From Gonatopus flavifemur (taxonomy: Eukaryota > Arthropoda > Insecta > Hymenoptera > Dryinidae), in the NCBI GenBank assembly GCA_018340375.1, contig JAFFJZ010000012.1, forward strand, positions 6,386,001 through 6,450,000: DNA of 64,000 nucleotides. Reading direction: 5' to 3'. Each line of letters opens with the position of its first letter. The stretch's first letter is position 1. Made by a program: the position numbers and the translations under genes. Positions 11,041-22,440 of the stretch are shown piece after piece. A model generated the notes under the pieces. That model was given only the letters and a program-made list of their open reading frames with translations, was not told the DNA's origin and did not search any database.

Positions 11041-11510
11041 GATGAGACAGGTTTTCAATCTGAGGTATCAAACCTTTCTCTGTTCCTGAATTTCTCTGAA
11101 TACTTCTGAATCTCTGCAGACCCCTCTGAAATTTCGGACAATGAATATTTCCGAATTCACTCATCATTTCAAAAAATTCCTGGACTTCTCTGAAGGTCTC
11201 TCAGTTTTTCTTGAACCCTCCGACTCAGTGTTCGTCATCTTTCCAAGATATTCAACGAGATTCTGAGGGATCCAGAGGAATTTAAAGAGAAATGAAATCA
11301 GAAAAATCCATGGTCTAGAATTCCAAAGGGAATCAGAGGCTCTTATGCAGATTTATAGACATTGAGATTGAAAATAATTGAATGAGTCTAGATTTCAAAG
11401 GGATTTAGAGGAATTCAAAGGAAGTTTTGAAATCCTCAGATTGAAAACCTGTCTTCGATTCTGTCAGGATTTCTCTATCGCTGAAGAATTCAAAAATTTT
11501 CCGTGATAAA
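11041..11510. repeat. TCTCTGAATTTC-word array
   Basis: Degenerate repetition of CTCTGAATT and its complement AATTCAGAG, in both orientations. The same word makes up 59317-59530. No inverted ends found. Confidence 0.6.
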
Positions 11511-12320
11511 ATGTGTACACTGAGAAAAATCACATAGTTGCTGTAACTAAATGCTAGCCACAGCAGCAAAATAATTTATTCATACATCAAACAGCTAGAC
11601 ATTCATTCAAATCAACGCATTTTGTTTAGTTAATTGAATTTAGTTGGATTGAGTAAAATTTCCACTTCTCACGAATAAATATTTTGACGTTGTGCTAATC
11701 AAATATTCCAAGTAAATCAAAATGTTATTTCAACTGAATTATTTAGTCGATAAAATATGATTGTACTGAAATATTGTTGGTTATTGAAAATCAAATATAT
11801 ACCAGGAATCACTAAACAACCTTGCTAGAAATAACTCCAGTGATTTTCTAGGTTATTACAAAGCCTTGCTAGGCCTTGATAGTCCCTCGCAAGGGCATCG
11901 TAAGGTCTTGCAAGGCCTGGAGAATAACTAGAATGATTTTTGCTGAGGATATTTGGTCAGGAGAGATTCTGAAAAATTCTTTGCATTTCCACTTGCTCCA
12001 TATTTCAGCACAATTTCACTGCATAAAAAAAGATTTTGTACGAATATTCTTCAGACCAAACGTTCAAAAAACCTTTGAACCAATGAAACTGAAATGTTTT
12101 GCTATGGAGTAATCTATTCTTTAAAAAATAAAATCCGAAATTCCGTATCGCCGTTGCACGCGATTGCAGGCGTGTCGTTGAAAAATGGACATGGGTGGAA
12201 ATGCCGGTGGAACAATTGAAAATGATGGAATGGTAGTCAGAGCGTGTGTAATCGGGATTCTATTCGCTGAGGAACTTGAATTGTTAGTTGTCACAAATGA
12301 ATTACTTATGCTACTATTAA

Positions 12321-12707
12321 GGGGACACCAGCGATCCCCGCTGATGCAACCCGTCATACAAAATTACCGACTGAGTAAACATTTTCTCGGCAAAAATACT
12401 CTGAACTGGATTCATGAAGAAGGGATGAAATTTTCAGGAATCAATCTTCAATCCTTGATCTACTGCTGTACATCGCCCAAATTTCGAATTTCACCGAAAC
12501 ATTTTTTCCTCAGTTGGTAATATAAACTTGCTTTTCGAAATTCAAAATTTGGGCGATGTACAGTAGTAGATCAAGGATTGAAGATTGATTCCTGAAAATT
12601 TCACCCTTCTTCATGAATCCAGTCCAGAGTATTTTTGCCGAGAAAATGTTTACTCAGTCGGTAATTTTGTATGACGGGTTGCATCAGCGGGGATCGCTGG
12701 TATCCTC
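12321..12707. mobile_element. TTAA-flanked hairpin element (piggyBac-like MITE)
   Basis: The arms start GGGGACACCAGCGATCCCCG and, reversed, GAGGATACCAGCGATCCCCG, and pair for over 150 bp. TTAA stands on both sides (12317-12320, 12708-12711). The copy at 43480-44443 has a single TTAA at the same point (TATTAACTG when read in this orientation), an empty site. A TTAA duplication is the rule for piggyBac and is also used by Kolobok. Confidence 0.92.
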
Positions 12708-12738
12708 TTAAGTGAATTTTCTTATTTAGAATGAATAG

Positions 12739-13218
12739 CCCGAAGAGAACATGAAGCTTCAGCGAACGTTCAACTTAGATCTGCATAGATCGGGTCGAAG
12801 GTTCATTAAAGCTAATTTTTAGATTCAAAAACGTTGAAATGTCGGCCTCGATATGCCTTCAGGAAACGTAGATGGAACGTTCGTTGAAGGTTCATCGAAG
12901 GTTTGATAAAGCTTCACAAAAATATCTATACTTAGATTAATTTCCAATAATTCACATGAATAATCAATCAAATAATGAACATAAATTAATGAAAATTAAT
13001 AAAAGTATAGATTTTTTGTGAAGCTTTATTAAACCTTCGATGAACCTTCAATGAACGTTCCATCTACGTTTCCAGAAAGTATTTCGAGGCGGACATTTCA
13101 ACGTTCGTAGAACCTTTTTCAAACGTTTGTGAATCTAAAAGTGAGCTTTCACGAACCTCCTGCCTGATCTATACAGATCTAATTTGGACGTTCACTGAAA
13201 CTTCATGTTCTCTTCGGG
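12739..13218. mobile_element. CCCGAAGAG fold-back element with AACGTTC words
   Basis: Inverted ends start CCCGAAGAGAACATGAAG. AG is duplicated at 12737-12738 and 13219-13220, and the homologous copy near 43607 keeps a single AG. Inside, variants of CGAACGTTCA and GAAGGTTCATCGAAG repeat, and both arms hold a TAGATC.GYATAGATC block. It is non-coding. Confidence 0.88.
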
Positions 13219-13792
13219 AGACGTCAAATCATTGTTTTTGCTACCGCAAGCAAATTTTTATTCATATCAAATGGAGATTTATTCAAATCAACTACAAGAT
13301 TATTAACTAGAGTATTTTTGCTCACGAAACTAAGCGATTTCTCTCAGTGTACGTACGTTCTCAATTAATTCAAGTTAATTCCCCCAATGAATCAGAATCG
13401 ATATAGACTTGATTATAAAACACATACCAATTTATTAAGAAATATTCTAATTCTTGCAAATTAAATTCGTTCATCGGTTTTAATCTGAACTTTGACGAAA
13501 ATCCGATGAATCAAATTCTCCCCCTTGGTTTGAAAAGTCCCAAGGGAAATCTCTGATGCGTAATTAGAAACTGTCGATGCCACTTGACCGAAAGTAGAAG
13601 TGCATCCGTATCGTCCCTTGTGAGTTACCGCACGACGCGTGATGGAAAAATACATCCGCGTCATATTTGACGTGACTAGTTGGGATAAAAAGCTAAAGAT
13701 CAAGGGGTTCTTTCTTGTTTTTTCATTTGAAATGAATCATAGGTTCTAAACCCATTCGTCCATTCACGTGTTCACGAAGATGCCTGGAAATT

Positions 13793-13961
13793 CCCAAGTA
13801 GAAATGCTCTAATTATTGACGAGTTTTGTGACGCTTAAATAGCCAGATACTAGGCATTTGCAAGTACCTCACCAGAACCCTACGAGGCACTTGCAAGCGT
13901 CTAGTTTTCGACTAGTTAAGCGTTACAAAACTCGTCAATCACTAGAGCATTTCTACTAGGG
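13793..13961. mobile_element. Hairpin element, CCCWAGTAGAAATGC ends
   Basis: The arms CCCAAGTAGAAATGCTCTAA and, reversed, CCCTAGTAGAAATGCTCTAG pair for about 60 bp through GACGAGTTTTGT. The terminal CCCTAGTAGAAA matches the ends of 4260-6643, so the two may share a transposase. Possible flanking TT. Confidence 0.75.
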
Positions 13962-15589
13962 TTGCTGAGATTTCAAATAAAACATCATCATTCGTCATTG
14001 ATTCATCGATTGTTAATAATCTCTTGTTTGATTCGTCATTCCATTCATTTAATCGAGTTAAACTTCACTTTCGATCGATTAAACAAACCATGCATCGTTG
14101 ATAAACAAATACTCATATTCGTTTATATACAGACGAATCGAGTGAGGAAACAATCACTGAACTGAGAACAATCGATAACTCTTTACTTCAATGATTCATG
14201 ATATTCAGTATTTGTTTAGCCTTAACGTGAAACTGATCGAGAAGGCGATCCCCCGATCGGTTCCCGATCCTTTTCAGAATTATCAAATCTCACGTAGAGA
14301 TTTCGGTTTGATTTACAATAGAAAGAATGGTGGTATAGGTGGTATTGTGGATGGTTGGACACCCACAGACCATTGTTACGAATGAGTCAGAGTCATCTTT
14401 TCTTCAACATATACATAGAGGTAGACGTTAGAATATACATTCAAAGCGTTTCCGAGTCGAAAGAACAGAAAGCTGGACACCGAATGAGTATTATACGTGT
14501 ATAGTGTGATGTGTTGGAGTATGCATATTATAAATACGTGCATGCACACGCTGTTTACCGTATATACGTTACAACAGCGTCTACCACGTTTATGGTTCGT
14601 TTTCTGGATAAAAAATCGAGACTGGACCCGTTCTTGAAGAACAATGGACACAAAAGAGAACTACAGCAGAAAAATCATACACGCAAGATAGAGCTATATT
14701 TACATTATCTCGTGTGGTATCGTTCTCACATACTGCCCTACCTAATTCCACCTATTCCATTCAACAGCGGATGCCGTGTTGCATAGGAATTAAAATCGGA
14801 TATATAATTACAAGTCCAAGCAATTATATATCATTTATTGTACTGAAAAACTGACACTTTGACAAATCATACAAAAACTGACTTTATTATTCTTAAATCG
14901 GTAAGGAGCTTTCTAAAATAAAACCTCAGAGGAATAACATATAATATTCAGATTCTTATCAATCGAATACATGGAAAACTCGACGCAAAGAGTTTTATAT
15001 AGAAAGAGGTTGTTTTTTTCCTCTTTGAACACCGTTCAAGGTGAAAATAACGTTATGGCAGATGAAATGAGTCTCAACTTCTCTGAATCTCGTCATCGCT
15101 CCCACTACGGATCTACGATCGAATCATTCGGAATAAGACCGGCCGACGACACCGATTTCGCGTCTCACGATCATTGGCAGTACCCGTTGGAGATCTTTGT
15201 CCGTAAATTCTTGCACAACGCAGACACTTTTACAGTCTCTTTATCTCTTTTTCTTGTACTTAACGCGTAATTTCAACGATCGTTCGAGCGTACAGCAAAA
15301 ATTTATGACCAACAATTAAATGTGTAATGAATGGATATTATGGAATTCAATTATATTTCACGCGTTGAGTTGGAGTTTACGAAATCAGTTTACTGCTATT
15401 TATGCTGAAAGATTTTTATTTGATTTAATGCTGTTTTTGTTGTTATTATTATGAAGGTTGCTGAATGTGGAACATGTTCGGGGTAATGTGTTTCTCATTG
15501 TATCATGATTTTTAGAGGATTATACAGTAAAAACATGCTGCATATCAGATTAATAAGTTCAAATCCAAATTTTGCACAGTGAATAATTA
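13962..15589. other. Unassigned intron with an open plus-strand stretch
   Basis: Apparently single-copy sequence. An open plus-strand frame at 14971-15270 is less AT-biased than its surroundings, but I recognise no motif and no splice signals commit it. I do not call a gene. Confidence 0.4.
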
Positions 15590-15944
15590 CACTGTAAACA
15601 ATTTTGGTGGGAATTTTACCAAATGTCAATGGCAACAGGATTTACTTATTCAGTATCAGTAAAATTAAATGATACATATTAATGTAAAAATTACACCAGT
15701 GAATTCACACATTCCGCTAGGTAAATTTACACATACATGTTAACAAGTAACTTTACATTGATATGTACATGTAATTCGATTTTACCAGTTCTAAGTATTT
15801 GTAAAATTACCATCATAGGGTTCATGTGAAATTACAAGTGATATACAGGGTAAAAAGACTGCCAAAATTTTAGTGGAAATGCATTTTACATGAACAAGCT
15901 AGGTGAACTTGTTACATGTAATTTTACATGTATTCCTTACAGTG
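15590..15944. mobile_element. CACTGTAA element with ACATGTAAATTTAC words
   Basis: The ends CACTGTAAACA and, reversed, CACTGTAAGGAATACATGTA are flanked by TA and TT. The interior is variants of ACATGTAAAATTAC and GGTAAATTTACA. It is non-coding. Confidence 0.75.
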
Positions 15945-17176
15945 TTACCATTGAACTACACCAAAAGGTTCACAGAAAAGATTGCGTCAAAGCTGGGAAA
16001 CATAATTAGAGGGTGAGCTCACCGAAATCTTGCATAAGGGTTGTACAAAATTACTATCAAAAAGTTCGTTGTTCCTCCTTGAATAACAAATCTTACAAGC
16101 TTGTGGTATTATGAATTTTCAATCAAATTTGAACTTCAACCCATCACTTTCGATCTCATAAAGCGACTTGAATGTCAGCAGAATAGAATACTGCGGCTCA
16201 TTCGACTTTGATTCTTTTTGTTTTCAAGGTTGTGGGAATTTTGAAGGTCGAGTGAAATTGATTCAAACTCGTCTTGATTCAGCATACACCTCCGAATGAA
16301 TTGAAAAAAAAATCAAGTGAAAACAAATTTTCTCTTGGAATATTATACTCGAATTGAGACATGAAAAATATACAGAATATGTCATGGACAGGCGCCAACG
16401 GAGGATTTTTATGTACACTTTCACCCTCTCTGTACAGGTTTGGTATAGTTCAAGTATTACGTGTACCTGGCCGCAATATATACAGGTACATGTATACATA
16501 TATATATATATATATATATAAGATATACAATGTGGACAGAAGAAAAAAATGTCCGGCATGTATAATTCTTTTTCTTTTTTTTTTATTTTCATTCGAGACG
16601 AAGACGCTACCATAAGAGGACATCTTTCGCCATCTTTGGATCTCGACTTACTTTTCTTCTCCTCATTCCCTTTTCTCGTTCTTCCAGTACTTATATATAT
16701 ATACACACCCATGAGGTGCGCTGCAACATCTGAATCGTTGTGATATAGCGAATCGATTGTTCAGAATTATAGAGTATTGTTTTGACAACTATTTTTCCTT
16801 CCCATTGACATCAATTACACTAATAATATGGGGAGAATTGTGCGTTGATAATGGGGATTCATTCTCTAATCTTGTTTCCTGAATCACATGAATCATTTGA
16901 ATTCTACAAATCCAAAGCACTTTGTATTCTACAATTGTGAATAATTGTGGGATTTTGCTATTCACGAAAAGTGTTTGCCTTCGTAGCCAGGGGAGGAATA
17001 ATAATTATGCCACCTCCTTTTGTCAGATTGTTCAAATTTGTACCCCATTGAGGGAATACCCAGCAATCTTTGAAGATGCAACTTCAGTCGAATGTTTCTT
17101 GACAAATTATTCCAAAAAGAAATCAATAATTTTTCAGAGAAGATTTGGTCGTTTTCTTTCATGACCAATGATTCTA
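15945..17176. other. Unassigned intron with a TA microsatellite
   Basis: No coding signal accepted. The plus- and minus-strand open frames around 16263-16743 overlap each other and run through the TA repeat. Confidence 0.45.
16497..16520. repeat. (TA)n microsatellite
   Basis: About 12 TA units in a row. Confidence 0.9.
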
Positions 17177-18254
17177 CACTGTAAAAAATATACTTCCTAA
17201 ACTGCCAAAGAAGTTTGGCAGTTTTTTACACAAACTTTTTTTGTAAATTACCAAATACACAGTTGGAAATTTTGTGTTAAATTCAACACATTTCACATGT
17301 CCCAAACAGTCCACACATATTTTTGTGTCGATATCACATAATGTATTTGTGTTAGCTAATAACTCAAGCTCGATGTAAATGATATAACACAAAAGGATGT
17401 TGATAAAATTTTGATTGGAATTTCCGATCGTGTAAATTCAACAGATAAGTACTGTCAAATGAAATCCAAAATAAGGAATGAATCAACAGTTCACAAGTGT
17501 AATTTATGGATTTTTTTACATCAATCAAATGTGAAAATCACACTTTTTTCGTGTTGAAACAATGCATAAGAATAAATTGAAAAAAAAAACAGTACTTCAA
17601 TGAGCATTGAACATGGATCGTCGGGACCGAATGTTGAAGCTGTATCACTCAAGCCACTGCCGGTCCTTTGATTGAGTGTACTTTCTTTGCGTATATCGAC
17701 TCGCACTCTATCTTCAAATTCACATATCTAGAAAACGAATTTCCATTACAATGAAAGCTAAAACCAAAATGCATGAACAGTTCTTCCGACGACTACTAAA
17801 GTTACACGTACATAGAAGTTTCATAAAAAAATAGCTCCCACCACTGGCGATCTCCCCTTGGTAGTTGAGAACAACACAATTTTTATGTTCAATCTTGAGT
17901 TGAATAACATTTGTGTCATTTTGACACTTTTTTCACTTGTTTGAATGATTTCACATTATAAACCAGTTGAGACCTGATTACACAAGGACTGTCTGTAGAA
18001 GTTACACGTGGTTGTGTTGAATATTTAACAGAAAATTCACGACACACGGATTTTTTAACACATTTACACAAAATTTTCAACTGTGTAAAAGTTTGTAAAC
18101 ATTCAAAAAATTTTGTGATTTCACGAAGATTTTTGGGAATTTACAAACTTTTGTTCGGCAATTTACAAAAAAGGTTCGGAAATTATTTTTCCAAACCAAG
18201 TTTGGAAATTTCCAAGCATTTTTGTTTGGAATTCAACAAATTTTTTTTACAGTG
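17177..18254. mobile_element. CACTGTAAAAAA element, 1.08 kb, with tRNA-like core
   Basis: The ends CACTGTAAAAAATA and TTTTTTTTACAGTG are inverted and flanked by TA (17175-17176, 18255-18256). The outer parts repeat TTTGGAAATTTACA and TGTGTTAAATTCAACAC words. The core (17577-17850) resembles the core of a different element at 51491-52397, including a tRNA-like segment. Confidence 0.82.
17590..17665 (-). ncRNA. tRNA-like segment in a CACTG element, copy 1
   Basis: On the minus strand GGCAGTGGCTTGAGTGATA resembles a Pol III A box. Some 40 bases on, GTTCAATGCTC is a poor B box. A run of 11 T follows at 17589-17579, which could stop Pol III. It is degenerate and not a working tRNA. Confidence 0.45.
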
Positions 18255-18258
18255 TAGC

Positions 18259-18490
18259 AATATCTTCAAGGCTCGCTGCCCAACAACGCCGAAGATCTTG
18301 AAGACATTTACAAGATATCTTTAGAGAGACATCTTTCAGATACATCGAAAAGATGTATTTGAGATATCTAAATGACATCACAAAAGAGATATCTTCACGA
18401 TAGGTCGAAATAATATCTTTTAGATATCTTAAAGAAATGTCAGGGACATGTCTCTAAGGTATTTCTAAAAGACATCTTGAAAGAGTTTCT
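18259..18490. repeat. AAGATATCTT-word array
   Basis: About 15 variants of AAGATATCTTT, AGACATCTT and TAGATATCTT, mostly near-palindromic. No clear ends. Confidence 0.6.
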
Positions 18491-18898
18491 GAATACCGAT
18501 GTGTGGATGGACCAATGGCCCAATGATGGACCAAGCCTAGCACAAGACCTGCCGAGACTTGTCTTGAACAATTTACCAAACTTGACCCAGGCTTGGGAAT
18601 GATAAGATCAGGACAAGCTTGGGCCAGTGGTTTCGCCAGCATCAACCAACGCTTCTTTGATCGCAGATATGGATGAAAAAAGTAATTGATCCATATTTCA
18701 GTTCAAGAATTTCTCCCTCAGGATACCGTACATGAATTATCTTAAAACGATTAAAAAAATGTGACAAGACTGGGACAAGCTTGTATGATCATTTGAAATA
18801 TCAAAGAACGCAAATTTTTCAATTTTGATTCTATTGTTGAATTATGCCTCATACTAAACTAATAAGATCTTACTGAAATACCATAAAGTATCCTATCA

Positions 18899-20154
18899 TT
18901 AAGAAATTGGAATTAATTCGTGGCGTTTTTTTAATGAAAAAAAATCATTTATTTCGAATGAAAATCAAAGTATTGTCCATCGCTTTCGACTACTTTCGAC
19001 CATCTTTCGGGCGAGGAATGAATACTGTGTCGGAAGAACGCATCATCTTTGGATGCAATCCACGAATCGACCCATTTTTGGCAATCTTTGTAAGAAGTGA
19101 ATTTTTGCTCAGACACGGAACAAATGGTAATCAGATGGCGCAATATCTGGAGAATACGGCGGGTTCGGTAGAAATTCCCATTCAAGTGTTTCGAGGTATG
19201 TTTTCACCGGTTTTGCGACGTGCGGACGAGCATTGTCGTGCAGCAGAATGACTTTGTCGTGTCTTTTGGAGTATTCCAGTCGTTTTTCTTTCAATGCACG
19301 GCCTCAGCGCATCAATTGTAGTCGGTAACGATCCCCAGTTATGGTTTCATGCGGTTTCAACAGTTCATAATCAATCACACCCATCTGATCCCACCAAATA
19401 CAGAGCAGGAGCTTAGACCCATGAATATTTGGCTTTGCCACTGATTGTGATGGTTGGCCGGGCTTAACCCATGATTTTCTGCGCTTTGGATTGTCGTAAT
19501 GGATTCATTTCTCATCGCCAGTGACAATTCTATGCAAGAAACCTTCTCTCTTCCGCCGTTGAAGCAGCAGCTCACACGTCAAAAAACGCCTCCCAATGTC
19601 CCTTGGTTTCAATTCATATCGGATCCAACGTCGTTCCTTCTGGATCATGCTCAAACTTTTCAGACGTTTTCCTACCGTTGATAAGTCAACTCTCAATGAT
19701 GTCGACAATTCTTGAAGGGTTTGATATGAATCTTCATTGAGCAACGTCTCCAAATCAGTATCTTTAAATTTTTTTGGCTGGCCAGGTCGCTCCTTATCAT
19801 CCAAGTCGAAATCACCAGCTTTGAAACGTGCAAACCATTTTCGACACGTTTGCTCAGCTAGACGATGTTCACCATACACTTCCACTAAAATACGGTGGGC
19901 TTCAGCAGCACTTTTGTTCATATTGAAGTAATAGAGTAAGACTCCCCGCAAAAACACTTTATTCGGTATAAATTTTAACATGTTCAATGAGTTATGAAGT
20001 GTTGTTATTTACGATTCGAAAAAAAGGTTATGTAAAACAAAAGACGTCCAATAACAGCTGTTTCACGGTGAATAAAATATTGTAGGTAACAACGGAATAC
20101 TGTACTACCTACGTCAGCTTTTGTATAACGCTACGAATTAATTCCAACACCTAA
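18899..20154 (-). mobile_element. Mariner element M2 (about 1.26 kb)
   Basis: The right inverted repeat, read inwards, is TTAGGTGTTGGAATTAATTC, followed outside by TA. The left end TTAAGAAATTGGAATTAATTC is a worn copy. Its length is typical of mariner, and the transposase fills the interior. Confidence 0.88.
18949..19987 (-). pseudogene. Mariner transposase M2, disrupted
   Basis: A D,D34D-type mariner transposase of about 345 residues. The N-terminal helix-turn-helix region (NMNKSAAEAHRILVEVYGEH) is followed by GFLHRIVTGDEK with the first catalytic aspartate, then HDNARPH with the second and PPYSPDIAPSDYHLF with the third. The end is VVESDGQYFDFHSK. Damage seen: a TGA in place of the tryptophan after GDEK, another stop after LQLMR, and a short deletion after HLFR. 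The nearest relative in the window is M4, which shares many of the same blocks. Confidence 0.88.
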
Positions 20155-20560
20155 TATTCTAATATTCTAAAGTTCTATCCTTACTTAGATCAATAAAAGC
20201 TTGGTGTGTAAAACTAGTGTGTAGGATTAATTATGGCAGAAAGATCGGACCAGCCCTGGCCCGATGATTATCCCCAAGCCTTCAAATTGTTGTAAATTCA
20301 AAATTCAGTCAATATTTATAAACATTGTGCCACTCATGCGGGCAATATTGGCACAATTGTTCTCAACGAATGCTCGATTTTTACACTTGTGCCAAGCTTG
20401 TACCAAATGTAGTAACCATTTCAAAAATATCGACAAATGTACCATGGCTGACTATCCATTGGGAACAACGGGACAATCATGGAACAATATCGGGCCAATT
20501 GTTCTTCACGGAGGTTTGTTTCTGACATACGTGTCAACCTTGGGACAAGCTTGGGTTCTC

Positions 20561-20940
20561 TTCAGTCTTGGCTGTAATTCTAACTTAATTGGAGAATTTA
20601 ATAGAAGTTGTTGTAAATTATACTTCAAAATTGTCCCTGTCTCGAATTTCATTCCAAATCGTGGTAAATATGACAAGTCATGCTTTTGTGTGCGAATTAA
20701 TTATTAATTCGACGTTAACTTATTTGTACTTGAAATTGTAAATCAACTGATATCACATTCACAACTTGAAAAAATCCACGATTCAATTCAGCTATCAAAC
20801 GTTAGAATTTAGGGGCATGCCAATAATGAGCCATGCTATTACCACTAATCGATGCTACATTGAAAACTGATTTTTATCTAGACCAGGTTAAAGCTTGTGG
20901 CAATATTCAACCGGAGATCGAATGATGCATATTTCAAAGT
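20561..20940. other. Unassigned sequence
   Basis: I see nothing clear here; AT-rich with a few GGCCAAT-like remnants. Confidence 0.4.
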
Positions 20941-21139
20941 GAAGCTGAAATTAGCAGCCATAAAGCTGGCAGCCGATTGTTGTAACTTCTGGTTAAACGT
21001 TGTTGAAGCTTTTTTCAGACCAGAAATCGATCGACCAGCGTTCCACTACACTTTTCAGATGCTTAGATCCTTAATTAAAATTTTGCGTAAAAAGTTATAA
21101 CCATCGGCTGCTAGCTTTACAGCTACCAGTTTCAGCTTC
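20941..21139. mobile_element. Fold-back element, GAAGCTGAAA ends, copy 1
   Basis: The arms GAAGCTGAAATTAGCAGCC and, reversed, GAAGCTGAAACTGGTAGC are inverted, and the middle includes AAACGTTGTTGAAGCTTTTTTC. A second copy at 45261-45445 shares the middle and both ends. Confidence 0.8.
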
Positions 21140-21389
21140 ATTATTTTAAAAACTCTGCCAATTGGCACATGGCTTCCTCGTTTGTGTTGAAAAACAAAAA
21201 CTCATACCATGCTTCAATGATGGTGTTATGATGGGACATTGAGATACTACCGAATGAAATTATGCCCCAAAAAACACCACGTGTTACTAGTCTTGCTCCA
21301 CTCATCGTAATAGTTACCAATGTTTTTTCGGGTCTAATTTCATTCGGATCGCTGCCCTTCGGGCTGATTTCTGTTAGGGTCAGATGCGG

Positions 21390-21568
21390 TGTTCCGATAT
21401 TCGTTGAGCTGGAAAATCGAAGCCCCCTCACCTGACTGCATTTCGCACTGACACATGTGAACGCTCTTGTCGGTGAGCGGTTCATCGATAAGAGTGCTCA
21501 CATGCGTTAGTGCGAAATGTAGTCACGTGACCAAACTCCAATATCCCAGCTCGACGAATATCGGAACA
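21390..21568. repeat. Palindrome with CACATGTGAACGCTC arms
   Basis: Arms of about 85 bp pair from TGTTCCGATATTCG through GCATTTCGCACTGACACATG to a centre near 21480. Flanking sequence 21140-21700 may belong to the same larger repeat. Confidence 0.75.
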
Positions 21569-21703
21569 TTGCCTCATATTGGTCTAGACCGAGATGTTTC
21601 ATTGCAGTCGGATATCAGGGACCGAAGATATGTGCGGTCGCAAAATCACAATTTTCGATAACACGTTCCCTTTTCCCCTTCTGTTTTTCTGTAAGGATCT
21701 AGT

Positions 21704-21938
21704 CAGGAGTGGACTATGGCCTGCGCCAACAGCGCAATAGCGCAGGGGCTGAAGGCCGTGAAAGGGCGGCAATCGTGACAAAAAAATTTTTCTTCTGATT
21801 TGAATAATTTCAAAATAATTGTTTTGAATTTCATTTGAAAACATTTTTTTCAATTCCATGAAAAATTAATTTTCGCTGCCTTATAAGGGGCGGCAAGCTA
21901 TATGGCGCAGGGGCGGCAACGACACAAGTCCGCCTCTG
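21704..21938. mobile_element. hAT-like MITE with perfect 8-bp duplication
   Basis: The ends CAGGAGTGGACTATGG and, reversed, CAGAGGCGGACTTGTGTC lie between exact copies of GATCTAGT (21696-21703, 21939-21946). GGGGCGGCAA motifs are near both ends. It is non-coding. Confidence 0.93.
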
Positions 21939-21946
21939 GATCTAGT

Positions 21947-22440
21947 TGAAACTTACATGAAACCATCATCGACACTGCATAAAACTGTGGTGGAAATTTT
22001 ATGACGATCGGATGATAGGAACAGAAATATCCGCATGATAACGATATTTACAGAATTTTCAAATTTCGTTTCGAAGTTATTTTCTGACCTTTCTCTTCCA
22101 TCACTTCCGATTTGCTTGATATTGAGATCATACAACTAACACCTCGTGAACTGAATATTCTCAGAGTTCCACGGCATTCGGATGATAGGAACATAGGGAA
22201 GGCATGGTTTCAAAATATTGTCCAAAAATGCAGATCACAAACAAAAAATTTCTAAAGTTTCCAACCGATTGGGATGAAACTTATTTCGGATGACTATCGG
22301 ATCATAACCAAAACGTGATATGAGTTCTATTGGAATCGGATAATAAAGAGCGGAGATATGCGAGGGCACGAAATCACGGTTTTTGATAATATTTTTCTCA
22401 CCCCTCCTATTCTTCAGTGAGAATCAGGTTGAAACTCATA
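21947..22440. other. Repetitive sequence of unknown type
   Basis: Phrases such as CGGATGATAGGAAC and GGAGATATGCGAGGGCACGAAATCACG recur here and at 21600-21660 (GAAGATATGTGCGG..AAATCAC). This suggests decayed direct repeats of roughly 0.3-0.7 kb spacing. No gene. Confidence 0.4.

Larger units (their letters stand above)
11518..13349. mobile_element. CACTGAG element copy 1, carrying two later insertions
   Basis: The ends CACTGAGAAAAATCACATAG and, reversed, CACTGAGAGAAATCGCTTAG are flanked by TA (11516-11517, 13350-13351). The second copy at 43480-44443 lies in the opposite orientation and is largely colinear, differing by point changes and by the lack of 12321-12707 and 12739-13218. Stripped of these, copy 1 is about 0.96 kb. 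Short open frames in it (for example around 12185) match the other copy only as repeat sequence. Confidence 0.9.
18497..20560. repeat. GGACCAAGCTTGG-word element split by a mariner
   Basis: The parts at 18497-18800 and 20230-20560 are made of GGGCCAAT, TTGGGACAAGCTTGG and similar words. They flank the mariner at 18899-20154. The left boundary GATGTGTGGATGG recalls the 772-1106 element's end. Confidence 0.55.

Noticed and set aside
12185..12520. 111-residue open frame in the CACTGAG element
   Set aside because: It runs from the element into the later TTAA-flanked insertion, so it cannot be an ancestral gene.
11518..13349. The CACNG elements as mariner-derived MITEs because many are TA-flanked
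   Set aside because: Sister elements show clear CG, CA, AA, TG, CT and TT duplications, which mariner insertion does not produce, and the ends do not match any mariner here.
14971..15270. 99-residue plus-strand open frame of fairly balanced composition
   Set aside because: I recognise no family and see no splice or promoter context, so it stays as intron.
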